Source of the DNA: Pantoea sp. alder81
GTDB lineage: Bacteria > Pseudomonadota > Gammaproteobacteria > Enterobacterales > Enterobacteriaceae
Assembly (NCBI RefSeq): GCF_020179835.1
Contig: NZ_JAIUDA010000008.1
Coordinates: forward strand, 1 to 64,000
Length of the DNA stretch: 64,000 bases
Direction of reading: 5' to 3'
Shown here: positions 46,666 to 56,126 of the stretch, in pieces
How the letters are laid out: every line of letters begins with the position of its first letter
Numbering within the stretch: the stretch's first letter is position 1
Translations under genes and position numbers: made by a program
The notes under the pieces: model-generated
Seen by the model: the letters and a program-made list of their open reading frames with translations, nothing else
Database searches by the model: none
What the model was told of the DNA's origin: nothing

Positions 46666-47784
46666 TTAAATTAATAGGCTGCGTTGACCACTCTCACGGC
46701 AAAATCGCGGGCTTTCAAGATGACATTGCAGAGGGATATGTGCCTGCCAGCAGAGTGGTACACTCGCCGCTAACTGCGGGCATTCACTGGCGGCAACAAA
46801 GGCAGGGATAACACATTGTGCGTTGGTTTTACCTATTAACCACAGCTGATCGTCAATCGGCGGATGGACGTTCCACGGCAGCCAGCGTGCCTGCTGATCG
46901 GCCAGCAAGCTGGCTGCGCGCGTGCCGGGCGCAACATGACTGCTGAAAATCAGCTTGAAGCCCGGCTGTTCGCTAAGCTGTGCGGCTAACCCACTGTCGG
47001 CAACCGCATCGGCCGCCACAATCACATCAGAAGGCCGCCATTGTTCCGACTGCGGCTGTTTCAACAAGCGCACTAATCCCAGCGCCGTGGTGGCGGGCAG
47101 TTTGTCCATCGCCAGCAACTGTGCAACTTCACTGCGAATTTGTGGGCAGAGCTGAACCGCCAGACCACGCACAGTGAGCTGTAAAGCCACTTCCGGTCCG
47201 CGACCGTGCTCCGGCACCGCAATCACTGCGCCGTGAGTGGCGGCAATCGCCAGTGCATCCATCTGATCGCACAGACGCTGCGTGCGGTCGCCGTAGGATG
47301 CATCGGTGATCAACAGCTTCGCCTGCGGTGGACAATCAAACGGCAACAGCAGCGCTTCGCGGCTCCAGTCGCCCATATAGGTGATGCCACCGGCAATCGG
47401 CAGATGGAACCATACCGAACCCGGCGAATGGCCGCTACGTCCGGTAAACAGATTTAACGGGCCAATGGCGCTCTGGCCGCGCAACGGCAGCAGACGCCGC
47501 GCATACATCGGCACCGCGACGTTAGGCAGCTGCAACCAGGTCTGTTCGGTGGCGTATACCGGCGGCGAACCGATTTGTGCCCAGCAGTCGAGCGAAGCCG
47601 CGTGATCAACGTGCGAGTGGGTCAAACACAGCGCATCAACCCGGCCAATGGCACGGATATCCGGTCGTACGCCGGGTTGCGGACCGGCACCGAGATCCCA
47701 CAGCAGGCGATAGCCTTCCATCTCGACCAAAAAGGCCGCGGGCAGCTTGCCGCCCACACCGCTGATAACCGTTAAGCTTGCCAT
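46666..47784 (-). CDS. Metallo-beta-lactamase-fold hydrolase linked to an ABC transporter operon
   Basis: The 372-residue protein has the metal-binding LTHSHVDHAASLD motif (HxHxDH) and later TYMGDWS and TDASYGDR segments reminiscent of the beta-CASP-like exonuclease branch of the fold. The substrate is unknown. ATG 47784 follows AAGGGG and overlaps the end of the permease gene by 13 bases, so it is translated as the last gene of the ABC operon (51598 to 46666). That context points to a phosphodiester- or phosphonate-like compound, but this is inference. Confidence 0.75.
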   Translation of the reverse strand: MASLTVISGVGGKLPAAFLVEMEGYRLLWDLGAGPQPGVRPDIRAIGRVDALCLTHSHVDHAASLDCWAQIGSPPVYATEQTWLQLPNVAVPMYARRLLPLRGQSAIGPLNLFTGRSGHSPGSVWFHLPIAGGITYMGDWSREALLLPFDCPPQAKLLITDASYGDRTQRLCDQMDALAIAATHGAVIAVPEHGRGPEVALQLTVRGLAVQLCPQIRSEVAQLLAMDKLPATTALGLVRLLKQPQSEQWRPSDVIVAADAVADSGLAAQLSEQPGFKLIFSSHVAPGTRAASLLADQQARWLPWNVHPPIDDQLWLIGKTNAQCVIPAFVAASECPQLAASVPLCWQAHIPLQCHLESPRFCRESGQRSLLI

Positions 47785-49514
47785 GGTAAAACCCCTTGCG
47801 GCAGACGCCGCGCCAGCCGCGTTGCCAATCCCATCAGCAAACACACGACCAGAATCATCAGGCAGCCTACCGCGGCCGCCAGCGAGGCGGAGCCCCCTTC
47901 GTCAAGGAACACGATGGTGGGTCCGATGGTTTGGGTTTGCGAGGTCACCAGCAATACCGAAACCTGAATTTCATTCAGTGCGGTGAGGAATACCAGCACC
48001 GTGCCCGCCAGCGCAGAAGGCGCAGCCAGCGGCAGTAAAATATCGCGCATGCGGCGCATAAAGCTGGCACCGCACAAGCGTGCTGCCTCATCGAGCGCCG
48101 GTTCCAGCTGGGCGAAGCCCGCCAGCGTCGGGCGCAGCACCAGCGCAAGGAAGTTGGCCAGATACGCGGCGAGGATGATCCACACCGTGCCATACAGCGA
48201 CACATTGATTATCGGCAGCGGGCGCAGGAAGAACAGCATCGCCGCGACACCGGTGACAATGCCCGGCAAGGCATAGGTGAGTTCACTCGCCAGCCACAGG
48301 CCGCGCACCAGTTTGGTCCGTCGCCAGCTGAGGAAATACGCCAGAAACAGCGCGGTGGCGGTCAAAATGATCGCCGCCAGCGAGGTTAATCCGAGGCTGG
48401 TCATAAAGGCGTGGCGCACCGCCGGATAGCCCCACAGCGCGCTGCGGAAGTTCTCCAGCGTCAGCGTTTGCCAGGTGAGCGCCTGACCATATCCGCTGGT
48501 GAGTGCGGTTATCAGCAGCGCACTGACCGGCAGCAGCAGCGTCAGTGCCATCCACAGCCAGGCGGTTCCCTCAATCGCCAACCGCCCGCGCCCTAGCGGT
48601 TGCTGCCACACGCGTGGCGCACCGTTGACGCGCACATCGTGACGACCACCGAGCCAGGCGCTGGCCGCCATGCCTGCCAGCGTGATCACCGCAATCAGCA
48701 GTGCGTACACCGCGGTATTGGGTAACGCGCTGGGGCCAATGCCGTTGAGCTGTTGATAAACCAGCGTGATCAGCGTTGGTACGCGGGCGGGAATACCCAG
48801 CATTGCCTGAATACCGAAGTTACCGGCGGCGGCGACAAAGGTCAGCGCGGCGCCGGCAAAGATCGCCGGGCGCGCCAGCGGCAGGATGATGGTGAACAGC
48901 ACGCGCATCCGCGAGGCGCCGCTGATCTGTGCCGCTTCGACTAAATCGGCCGGTAAGCGACGTAAACCGGCGCGCACGGTGAGAAACACCAGTGGCGCGT
49001 TATGTGTGCCGAGCAGCAGCACGATGCCGCTCAGCGAATAGAGCGGCTGTTCGCCGGGCGCAAACCACGGCAAGCCGAGCGAACCAAACAGCAATGCTAA
49101 TGGGCTGGACGGTGCCAGCGCCTGCAGCCAGGCGAGCGCCGTGACCTGCGGCGGAATCATCAGCGGCAGGATAAAAGCAAACACCCACGCGGTTTTGGCG
49201 CGCAGATCGCTCAGCGCCACCAACCAGGCGGCGGCGGTGCCGAGCACGACCGAAATCAGCGTCGAGCTAAAGGCGATGAGCAACGTATTGCTGCTGGCAA
49301 TCAGCACGCGGTCGCTGGCTATCAGGCGCGTTAGCCGCGCCAGATCCGGCACGCCCTGCGGGGCAATCGCCGTCCACACCAGTCGCAGCAGCGGCGCCAC
49401 CGACAGCAAACCAATCAGCAGCACCATCAGCGCCAGGATCAGCTTTTCACTGTTGAGACGCCAGCGTTGACCGCCACGCGCCGCGTTACGCCATTCGTTG
49501 CTCACCACGCTCAT
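47772..49514 (-). CDS. ABC transporter permease, fused two-domain FbpB type
   Basis: The 580-residue inner-membrane protein has about 12 membrane segments in two related halves, each with an EAA-like loop (EAAQISGASRMRVLFTIILP and DEAARLCGASFMRRMRDILL). This is the FbpB/PhnU-like layout in which one polypeptide supplies both permease domains. It follows the binding-protein gene by 2 bases and overlaps the MBL gene. Confidence 0.88.
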   Translation of the reverse strand: MSVVSNEWRNAARGGQRWRLNSEKLILALMVLLIGLLSVAPLLRLVWTAIAPQGVPDLARLTRLIASDRVLIASSNTLLIAFSSTLISVVLGTAAAWLVALSDLRAKTAWVFAFILPLMIPPQVTALAWLQALAPSSPLALLFGSLGLPWFAPGEQPLYSLSGIVLLLGTHNAPLVFLTVRAGLRRLPADLVEAAQISGASRMRVLFTIILPLARPAIFAGAALTFVAAAGNFGIQAMLGIPARVPTLITLVYQQLNGIGPSALPNTAVYALLIAVITLAGMAASAWLGGRHDVRVNGAPRVWQQPLGRGRLAIEGTAWLWMALTLLLPVSALLITALTSGYGQALTWQTLTLENFRSALWGYPAVRHAFMTSLGLTSLAAIILTATALFLAYFLSWRRTKLVRGLWLASELTYALPGIVTGVAAMLFFLRPLPIINVSLYGTVWIILAAYLANFLALVLRPTLAGFAQLEPALDEAARLCGASFMRRMRDILLPLAAPSALAGTVLVFLTALNEIQVSVLLVTSQTQTIGPTIVFLDEGGSASLAAAVGCLMILVVCLLMGLATRLARRLPQGVLPWQA

Positions 49515-49516
49515 GC

Positions 49517-50506
49517 TTAGCCGCCAAACATTGCGGTGAACTGATCGCGCACCGTGGCATCTTCCTTGATGGCTTTCGCCACGTCAGGGGTCAGCAGTTT
49601 GATTTTGTTGATTGGCGTAAAGCCCGCCGGTGCAGAAACACGATCGTCAACCGGGCGGTTGCCCTGCTCGACCACCAGCTTCTGGCCTTGTTCAGACAGC
49701 ATAAAGTTCACGAAGGCTTTGGCGGCTGGCAGGTTGTGCACCGACTTCATGATCGCCACTGGCTCAGTCACGTAAGAGACGCCCTCTTTCGGGTACACCA
49801 GATCCACCGGCGAGCCTTTTTTCTTCGCCAGAATCACGTCAGCGTCAGTGATGATGCCGTACTTATCCAGCCCGCTGGCGACCGCTTTCAGCGCCGGACC
49901 GTTGCCACCCTGCGGTGCCACGCCAATCGCTGCCAGCTTCTTGTAGAAGTCCCAGCCGATGGTCGGCGTGTTAATATCGGTGTGCAGCTTGTACAGCGCC
50001 GCGCCGGAGTAAAGTGGGCTTGGCATGGCGATCTGACCTTTATTGGCCTCTACCGCCAGTGCATTCCAGCTGTCAATCGGCTGTGCGTGCTGGGTGTTAT
50101 AAGCAATCACCGTGGCGATGATTTTGGTGCCGAAGAAGGTTTTGTCTTTGTCGTAGAACGACGGATTGATGTGGCTAAGTGGCGCATCGGCGTAGCTGTA
50201 GAGCTGGTTCTGATTCTTCAGCGCGCCGAGGTTGATGGCATCGGCAATCAGCAACACGTCCGGCTTGGCGCCGCCGCTCATCATCTCGGTCTGCAATACG
50301 TTCATCAGCTGCGTGGTGCCGTTACGCGTCCACTCCACTTCGACTTTCGGGTACGCGGCTTTGAACGCGTCCACGGTTTGCTGCGCGATTTCCGGCGCCT
50401 GCGAGGTGTAGATCACCAGCTTACCCGACGGTGCCTCTTCAGCGTGGCTGGCGGCGGCGAACACTAATCCACTGGCTAACATCAAAGCGTTAAAAGACGT
50501 GCGCAT
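49517..50506 (-). CDS. Periplasmic substrate-binding protein, FbpA/AfuA-like
   Basis: The 329-residue protein has a signal peptide (MRTSFNALMLASGLVFAAAS, cleavage near SHA) and the FbpA-type fold (GKLVIYTSQAPE, then PDVLLIADAI and YVTEPVAIMKS). Relatives bind ferric iron, 2-aminoethylphosphonate or hexose phosphates; the tyrosine pair typical of ferric-iron binding is not evident, so an organic anion is as likely. Located between the ATPase and permease genes. Confidence 0.85.
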   Translation of the reverse strand: MRTSFNALMLASGLVFAAASHAEEAPSGKLVIYTSQAPEIAQQTVDAFKAAYPKVEVEWTRNGTTQLMNVLQTEMMSGGAKPDVLLIADAINLGALKNQNQLYSYADAPLSHINPSFYDKDKTFFGTKIIATVIAYNTQHAQPIDSWNALAVEANKGQIAMPSPLYSGAALYKLHTDINTPTIGWDFYKKLAAIGVAPQGGNGPALKAVASGLDKYGIITDADVILAKKKGSPVDLVYPKEGVSYVTEPVAIMKSVHNLPAAKAFVNFMLSEQGQKLVVEQGNRPVDDRVSAPAGFTPINKIKLLTPDVAKAIKEDATVRDQFTAMFGG

Positions 50507-50530
50507 AGCAATTTCCCTAAGGTTTGAACG

Positions 50531-51598
50531 TTATGAAGGAAGAATCCAACCGTCGCGCAGCGCCACACCAAGGGTCGCGTCAACAACGGGTAAAGCGGCA
50601 TCGGCCAGATGCAGCGTGATGCTACGGTCTGGTGCCTCAATGGGTGCAACATCAATCTGGTAATGGCTGCCGCGATAGATCACCCGCTGCACGCGCACCG
50701 CAAACTGCGGCTCACCCGGCTCGGCGAGGCGGAAATCCACCGCATGAAAACTGGCTTTGCCGTGGGGCATTGGGCGTTGATCGGCCGCACAGCGCAAGGT
50801 GACGCGCAAACCGCACAGCGTGGCGAGTGCTTTGCCCTCGCCGGTCGGTTCGATGTCGCTGACCGGCAGCACTTTGCCGTCATCAATAAAGCCGGCCACC
50901 ATTTCGTTAGCCGGTTCGCGCCACAGAGTTTGCGGCGTGGCGAACTGCATCACGCGACCGCCATCCATCACCACGATGCGATCGGCCAGCGCCATCGCTT
51001 CGTGCTGGTCGTGGGTGATGTAGAGCAAAGTAGCGTGGCTGTGGCGATGGAAGCGGCGAAACTCCTCTTCCATGGTGGCGCGCAGGTGCACATCAAGGTT
51101 GGCGAGCGGTTCGTCGAGCAGCACCAGCGTCGGTTTGGCGACCAGACAGCGAGCTAACGCCACGCGCTGACGCTGTCCACCGGAGAGATCGGCGGGACGG
51201 CGTGAGGCAAAATTTTCTAACCCCACCAGTTCCAGCGCCTGCTGCGTGCGGCTGTCACGCTCATGGCGGGCCACGCCGTTGACTTTGAGGCTATAGGCGA
51301 CGTTTTCCGCCACCGTCATGTGTGGCCACAGCGCATAGCTCTGGAACACCACGCCGAGCTGGCGATCTTCCGGCGGCAGATGAATGCCTCGCCCGGCAAA
51401 GCAGCGCTCGCCGACGTGGATTTCACCGGCATCAGCGGTTTCAAAGCCCGCCAGCAGACGTAATAAGGTGGTTTTGCCGCAGCCCGAGGGGCCAAGAACG
51501 GCGATGAACTCTCCCTGCGCAATCTGCAGCGAGATATCCTGAAGTACCGGCTGGGCAGCAAAGGATTTGCATAACCCGCGAAGTGTGATCGTTGCCAT
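50531..51598 (-). CDS. ABC transporter ATP-binding protein, FbpC/PotA type
   Basis: The 355-residue ATPase shows Walker A (GPSGCGKTT), the signature LSGGQRQRVALAR, Walker B (LVLLDEPLANLD) and the switch His (YITHDQHEA), followed by a C-terminal TOBE-like domain. It is the first gene of the operon (ATPase, binding protein, permease, MBL protein). Confidence 0.9.
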   Translation of the reverse strand: MATITLRGLCKSFAAQPVLQDISLQIAQGEFIAVLGPSGCGKTTLLRLLAGFETADAGEIHVGERCFAGRGIHLPPEDRQLGVVFQSYALWPHMTVAENVAYSLKVNGVARHERDSRTQQALELVGLENFASRRPADLSGGQRQRVALARCLVAKPTLVLLDEPLANLDVHLRATMEEEFRRFHRHSHATLLYITHDQHEAMALADRIVVMDGGRVMQFATPQTLWREPANEMVAGFIDDGKVLPVSDIEPTGEGKALATLCGLRVTLRCAADQRPMPHGKASFHAVDFRLAEPGEPQFAVRVQRVIYRGSHYQIDVAPIEAPDRSITLHLADAALPVVDATLGVALRDGWILPS

Positions 51599-51688
51599 GT
51601 TTCTGGCCTTTATCTGACAGTCCGGCTAAGACCCTACGACAATCAGATGACGTTCCCGTGACATCAACTTGACGTTTCCGTGCTCAAT

Positions 51689-51714
51689 TAAAACGGGAGG
51701 CCCGAAAGCCTCCC
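51689..51714 (-). terminator. Terminator of the olsF-like gene
   Basis: On the minus strand gggaggc pairs with gcctccc around a six-base loop, followed by gtttt. It lies 7 bases after the stop at 51721. Confidence 0.85.
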
Positions 51715-51720
51715 TGCTGC

Positions 51721-53439
51721 TTATTCGACGCTTTCAGCCTGCAAATGCATGCCGATATAGCGCTCATAGCGCGATGGCTTCACGCGTGACAGATCCACCA
51801 GCACCAGTCCGTCGATACAGTTGTTGAAATCGGGATCGCTGCCGAAATCGATAAACTGCACGCCGCCCGGTTCACACACTTCCGAGTACTGCTTGTACAG
51901 CGTGGGAATGGCGGTGCCGAGGTTTGCCAGCAGGTGCTTCAGGCGGCGCAAATCTTCCGCATAGTTATCGCCAGTAAACTGCGCCAGCACTTCCGGCAGC
52001 GAGGCCGGATACGGACGGCGTGATTTCGCCAGCGGCAACTCGGTCGGGAAGTACATGCGGTAGAAGGCCACTAACAGATCGCGTGCCGCCAGCGGCATAC
52101 CGCCTGAGATCGATACCGGACCGAACAGATAGCGGGTTTCCGGGTATTTGGCGATATAGGCACCAATCCCCATCCACAGATAATCCAGGCCACGCTTGCC
52201 CCAGTAGGCAGGCTGAATAAAGCTGCGCCCCAGCTCCAGTCCCTGATTAATGATCGGCAGCATGCGCTCGTCGTAATGGAACAGGCTGTCGCTGTAGATG
52301 CCTTCCAGACCACGACGCTCCAGCTGCTCGGCTCCTGGAATAAAGCGATATGCGCCAACGATCTCCAGCGCGTCGTCATCCCAAAGAATCAGGTGATAGT
52401 AATCGTCATCGTATTTATCGAGGTCGCGGCGACGGCCACTGCCCTCTCCTACTGCGCGGAAAGCGATTTCACGCAGGCGACCCAACTCACGCAGCAGCGG
52501 CACCCAGGTCGCGCCGTTACGACGCCACAGGTAGATCTGTTTGCCATCTGGCAGTGAACCCAGACGCTCACTCTCCATCAGCGCTTTTTTCAGCTCGGCG
52601 CGATCTTCCGGGCGGGCAATCGCGGCTTCGGTCAGGAACAAGCCACGCCGCCCCTGGCCGATGCGATAGAGGTGTTTGCGCAGTCGTTTTGCCAGCTCTT
52701 TGCCCGGCGTGTGGCCATCGTGCCAGTTGGCGAACGGAATCTGTTCGCCGATGTGCAGTTTGATGCGCGAACCGCGCTGGCGGAACATTTCACGCACCAG
52801 CATCATCAGTGCCAGCGGCGAGGCAATTTTAGCGGCGGCATAGAAAGCCAGGCTGTTACGTCCCACCACATGCACCGGCACAATCGGCGCGCGGGCACGG
52901 GCAGCGAGGCGCAGAAAACTGTGGTGCCAGCGGCTGTCGCGCACACCACGGCTGGAGAGGCGAGAGACTTCACCCGCCGGGAAGATGATTAATGCACCCT
53001 GATTGTCGAGATGCTGCTGCATGCGCGTCAGCTGTTCACGACTGGTGCGGTTGCCCATGTTATCCACCGGCAACATCAGGTTGTTGATCGGCTCCAGCAT
53101 CATCAGCATGCGGTTGGCGACGATTTTCACGTCACGACGCACCTGCGATACCGCCGCCAGCAGCGCTAGTCCGTCCAACGCTCCCAGCGGATGGTTAGCG
53201 ACAATCACCAGCGGACCGGTGGTCGGGATCTGCTCCAGATCGCGTTCACTCAGTTCACAGCGCACATCCAGGTGCTCCAGCACTTGCTCGACCATATCCA
53301 CCCCTTTCAGGTGGCGATAACGGTCAGCAAAAGATTGGAATTCATGTTCGCGAACTGCCCATTTAACCAGGCGTTTCTGCCAGTTCGCGGGTTGATGGCC
53401 TGGCCAGTAAGTATCGAGAAGCTGATCAACAGAAAACAT
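51721..53439 (-). CDS. olsF: Bifunctional acyltransferase, OlsF-like (ornithine lipid synthesis)
   Basis: The 572-residue protein joins a PlsC-like acyltransferase domain (about 70-260; NHPLGALDG catalytic motif, FPAGEVSR) to a GNAT-like OlsB domain (about 310-540; IVGAYRFIPGAEQ, ELGRSFIQPAYWGKRGLDYL). This fusion matches OlsF, which in Serratia makes ornithine lipids alone, N-acylating ornithine and then O-acylating the product. The acyltransferase motif has five residues between His and Asp, not the usual four. The second of two ATGs fits the AAGGTGA site. It stands alone. Other N-acyl amino acids could be the product. Confidence 0.8.
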   Translation of the reverse strand: MFSVDQLLDTYWPGHQPANWQKRLVKWAVREHEFQSFADRYRHLKGVDMVEQVLEHLDVRCELSERDLEQIPTTGPLVIVANHPLGALDGLALLAAVSQVRRDVKIVANRMLMMLEPINNLMLPVDNMGNRTSREQLTRMQQHLDNQGALIIFPAGEVSRLSSRGVRDSRWHHSFLRLAARARAPIVPVHVVGRNSLAFYAAAKIASPLALMMLVREMFRQRGSRIKLHIGEQIPFANWHDGHTPGKELAKRLRKHLYRIGQGRRGLFLTEAAIARPEDRAELKKALMESERLGSLPDGKQIYLWRRNGATWVPLLRELGRLREIAFRAVGEGSGRRRDLDKYDDDYYHLILWDDDALEIVGAYRFIPGAEQLERRGLEGIYSDSLFHYDERMLPIINQGLELGRSFIQPAYWGKRGLDYLWMGIGAYIAKYPETRYLFGPVSISGGMPLAARDLLVAFYRMYFPTELPLAKSRRPYPASLPEVLAQFTGDNYAEDLRRLKHLLANLGTAIPTLYKQYSEVCEPGGVQFIDFGSDPDFNNCIDGLVLVDLSRVKPSRYERYIGMHLQAESVE

Positions 53440-53602
53440 CATTCACCTTTTGTGCGCAGCGGTTTATGGCACCGAAGTTAAACAGGCTTGTTTTCAGATT
53501 TATGACCAGTGAGAAAGCGGAACGGAAAAACCGAGGGAGAGAGGCATGCGCAATAAATTGCGTAATGCCGCTCACTTAAGCCATTGAGTGCGTATTTAAC
53601 CC

Positions 53603-53669
53603 GGTACGCATGAATGCGTACCCTACGTAAACCGCACTGAACAATGTAGCGGCGAGATTTATCACGCGG
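53603..53669. repeat. REPIN-like paired hairpin, copy d (degenerate)
   Basis: Hairpin B variant (ggtacgcatgaatgcgtacc) with ctacg is followed by a spacer and a decayed hairpin A (gtagcggcgagatttatcacgc). It lies between olsF and the Anbu gene. Confidence 0.65.
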
Positions 53670-53675
53670 ATTTAA

Positions 53676-54380
53676 TTACAGTTTTAACGGCGGTAATTGT
53701 GAGAACACACTCAACAATCCTTTACTCCACAGCTGACGGATCTGCGAAAAGTAGGGGTGTTGATCGGTAATATGATGCTGCTCGTTGTCGCTAAAGCTGT
53801 CGGTGCGATACACCATCACATCCAGCGGCAATCCCACCGAAATGTTACTCGCCAGCGTCGAGTCCATGGAAATCAGCGCGCACTGCATCGCCTGGCTAAG
53901 CGGCGTTTCATAACGCAATACGCGGTCAATGATCGGCTTACCGTATTTGCTTTCGCCAATCTGGAAATACGGGGTATCCACGCTGGCTTCGATAAAATTG
54001 CCCTGCGGATAGATCTGGAACAGGCGCGGCGCCTCACCACGAATCTGGCCGCCTAACAGCAGCGTGCCGCCAAACTCTTCGCCATCACGCTTAATCACTT
54101 CACGCAGCGTCTCACCTACCAGCAGCGCAATGTCATACAGCGATCGTCCATTCAGCAAGTTGGGTTGATCGCTGTCGTGGTTATTACGCCGTAGCAGACT
54201 CAACACGCTTTGCGTGGTGGCCAGATTGCCGGCGCTTTGCAGCACCAGGGTGCGTTCATCATCCACCTGAAACACGTGTAATTTGCGGAACGAGGAAATA
54301 TGATCGACGCCCGCATTGGTGCGTGAATCCGACACAAAAATCATCCCTGACGATAAACGCATTGCCACACAATAAGTCAT
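53676..54380 (-). CDS. Anbu (bacterial proteasome homologue) peptidase
   Basis: The 234-residue protein starts MTYCVAMRLSSGMIFVSDSR with catalytic Thr exposed after Met removal, Asp18 and Lys33 of the Ntn-hydrolase triad. It is Anbu, a relative of HslV and the proteasome beta subunit. It is the last gene of a four-gene operon (ATP-grasp, alpha-E, transglutaminase, Anbu), 19 bases after the transglutaminase gene, the standard Anbu context. It may process a peptide made by the operon; the natural substrate is unknown. Confidence 0.9.
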   Translation of the reverse strand: MTYCVAMRLSSGMIFVSDSRTNAGVDHISSFRKLHVFQVDDERTLVLQSAGNLATTQSVLSLLRRNNHDSDQPNLLNGRSLYDIALLVGETLREVIKRDGEEFGGTLLLGGQIRGEAPRLFQIYPQGNFIEASVDTPYFQIGESKYGKPIIDRVLRYETPLSQAMQCALISMDSTLASNISVGLPLDVMVYRTDSFSDNEQHHITDQHPYFSQIRQLWSKGLLSVFSQLPPLKL

Positions 54381-54399
54381 AGTCACGCCTGCAAAAAAA

Positions 54400-55200
54400 T
54401 TACTGCTGCGCATGCACCTGCTGCACCGCCGCTACCGCCAGCATATCTTCACCGCCGCCGCCCAGCCGCATACCGCGCACCGGACAAGCATCGAGATAAT
54501 CCACACCCACCGCCAGCCGTAAATGCTGACGCGTGCTGCGCGTATTATTAGTGATATCAAAGCTGTGCCAACTGCCATCCAGCCAGGCCTCGACCCAGGC
54601 GTGGGTGGCAACGTGTTCTACATTATCAGTATAGAGATAGCCGCTGACATAGCGCGCCGGAATACCGAGGCAACGGCAGCACGAAAGAAACACGTGGCTG
54701 TGATCCTGGCAAACCCCGCTACCGGCGGCAAATACTTTCGCCGCGGTATCACTCACCTGGGTGCTGCCCGGTTGATAAGGCATTTTAAGCAGTAACTCAT
54801 CCATCAGCTTTTCCAGGCTGGACAGCGGTTTTTCTGCATGCCAGTAGCGCAAGGCAAAGTCGCGGATTGCTGCATCGGGCAAGGTTAATGGCGTAGCGCG
54901 CAGAAACACCAACGGCGACAGGATCGATTCAGGATCGGGTGAAAACTCGCCTTCATCCAGAATTTCCACCACCCCACGTGCGGCGATCTCCAGTTGCTGG
55001 TGGGGCGTGTCTAAGGTCATCACGTGCAGCACGTTGCCGTAAGCATCCAGCGTGCGGGTGGCTTCACACGGTAAATCGAGATCCCACGAAAGGATCTGCT
55101 GGTGCACCGAGTTTTGCGGCGTCAGGCGCAGATACTGGGTGCTGAGTTTCACCTGCTGCTCGTAGGCATAACAGGTTTTGTGCTCGATGTTCAGTCTCAT
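54400..55200 (-). CDS. Transglutaminase-like cysteine peptidase of the Anbu operon
   Basis: The 266-residue protein has the N-terminal transglutaminase-associated beta domain (to about 90) and a transglutaminase-like core with C164 (GVCQDH), H200 (THAWVEAW) and D215 (SFDITNN). Family members in this context are thought to be peptidases or amide-bond-forming enzymes. It overlaps the alpha-E gene by 4 bases. Confidence 0.88.
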   Translation of the reverse strand: MRLNIEHKTCYAYEQQVKLSTQYLRLTPQNSVHQQILSWDLDLPCEATRTLDAYGNVLHVMTLDTPHQQLEIAARGVVEILDEGEFSPDPESILSPLVFLRATPLTLPDAAIRDFALRYWHAEKPLSSLEKLMDELLLKMPYQPGSTQVSDTAAKVFAAGSGVCQDHSHVFLSCCRCLGIPARYVSGYLYTDNVEHVATHAWVEAWLDGSWHSFDITNNTRSTRQHLRLAVGVDYLDACPVRGMRLGGGGEDMLAVAAVQQVHAQQ

Positions 55201-56126
55201 TTCGCCTCCAGATAGGTCTGATTGATGCTCTCCGCCAGCGCGGTGATCTGCACCAGAAAACGGTTGAGCCAGGTGTACAACCCTTCGCGCGTCAAACTCT
55301 CCCAGGTGCTGAAGCGCATTTCCGCCAGCAGCACCGTGACCAGATAGCGTGGACGATCCTCCCCGCTGCTGCCGATCTGCTCCAGCTGGGTGGCGATCTC
55401 TTCAATACAGGAGTGCAACGATCGCGGACTCTCGCTGCGCAGGATCAGCATCTCATTGACCAGATCCGGCATCAGCTGCTGTTTGAAGATCGCGTTGTAA
55501 GCTTCTCGCGCTGACACCGCACGCAGCAGCGTATCGAGGCAGTAGTATTCACGCACCGAGTCCGGGTTCTGCTCCAGCAGTTGCTGGTTCACACTCAGTA
55601 AACGCGCGGTGCCATCGCCGCGTTCCATCAGCGTGCCGATACGGATAAAACACATGGCATCGCCACGCAGCAAGGTGCCAAACATCGCGCCACGAAACAG
55701 GTGGGATCGCTCTTTAACCCAGTCAAAAAAGCTGTCGGCGTTGGCGCTGGTGATACCGCGTCGTCGCATGTTACGCATCTCAATCCACGTCGAGTTGATG
55801 CTCTCCCATACCTCGGACGACAAACTGCCGCGCACCGCATGCGCATTGTTCCATGCCTCCTGCCAGCAGCTGAAAATGCTGCAGGGATTGCGGTCATCTA
55901 AGGCAAAGAAGTTAAACAGCTGCGGCATGGTGAATCGCCCGTTGAGGGTTTCAAACAGCTCGCGCGTGCCGGTGAGATTGAGCGGCAACAGCAGCTCATC
56001 GGTTTGGCTGTTACGCACCGGCATCAGCGAGAGTCGGTTGGTGACATCCAGCACCCGGGCAAGTTGTTCTGCGCGCTCCAGATAACGCGCCATCCAGTAA
56101 AGGCCACTGGCCGTGCGACTTAGCAT
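55197..56126 (-). CDS. Alpha-E domain protein of the Anbu operon
   Basis: The 309-residue all-helical protein matches the alpha-E family (MLSRTASGLYWMARYLERAE start, RGDGTARLLSVN). Its function is unknown; it always accompanies the ATP-grasp enzyme and may help peptide or lipid ligation. It overlaps the ATP-grasp gene by 7 bases and the transglutaminase gene by 4. Confidence 0.9.
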   Translation of the reverse strand: MLSRTASGLYWMARYLERAEQLARVLDVTNRLSLMPVRNSQTDELLLPLNLTGTRELFETLNGRFTMPQLFNFFALDDRNPCSIFSCWQEAWNNAHAVRGSLSSEVWESINSTWIEMRNMRRRGITSANADSFFDWVKERSHLFRGAMFGTLLRGDAMCFIRIGTLMERGDGTARLLSVNQQLLEQNPDSVREYYCLDTLLRAVSAREAYNAIFKQQLMPDLVNEMLILRSESPRSLHSCIEEIATQLEQIGSSGEDRPRYLVTVLLAEMRFSTWESLTREGLYTWLNRFLVQITALAESINQTYLEAK

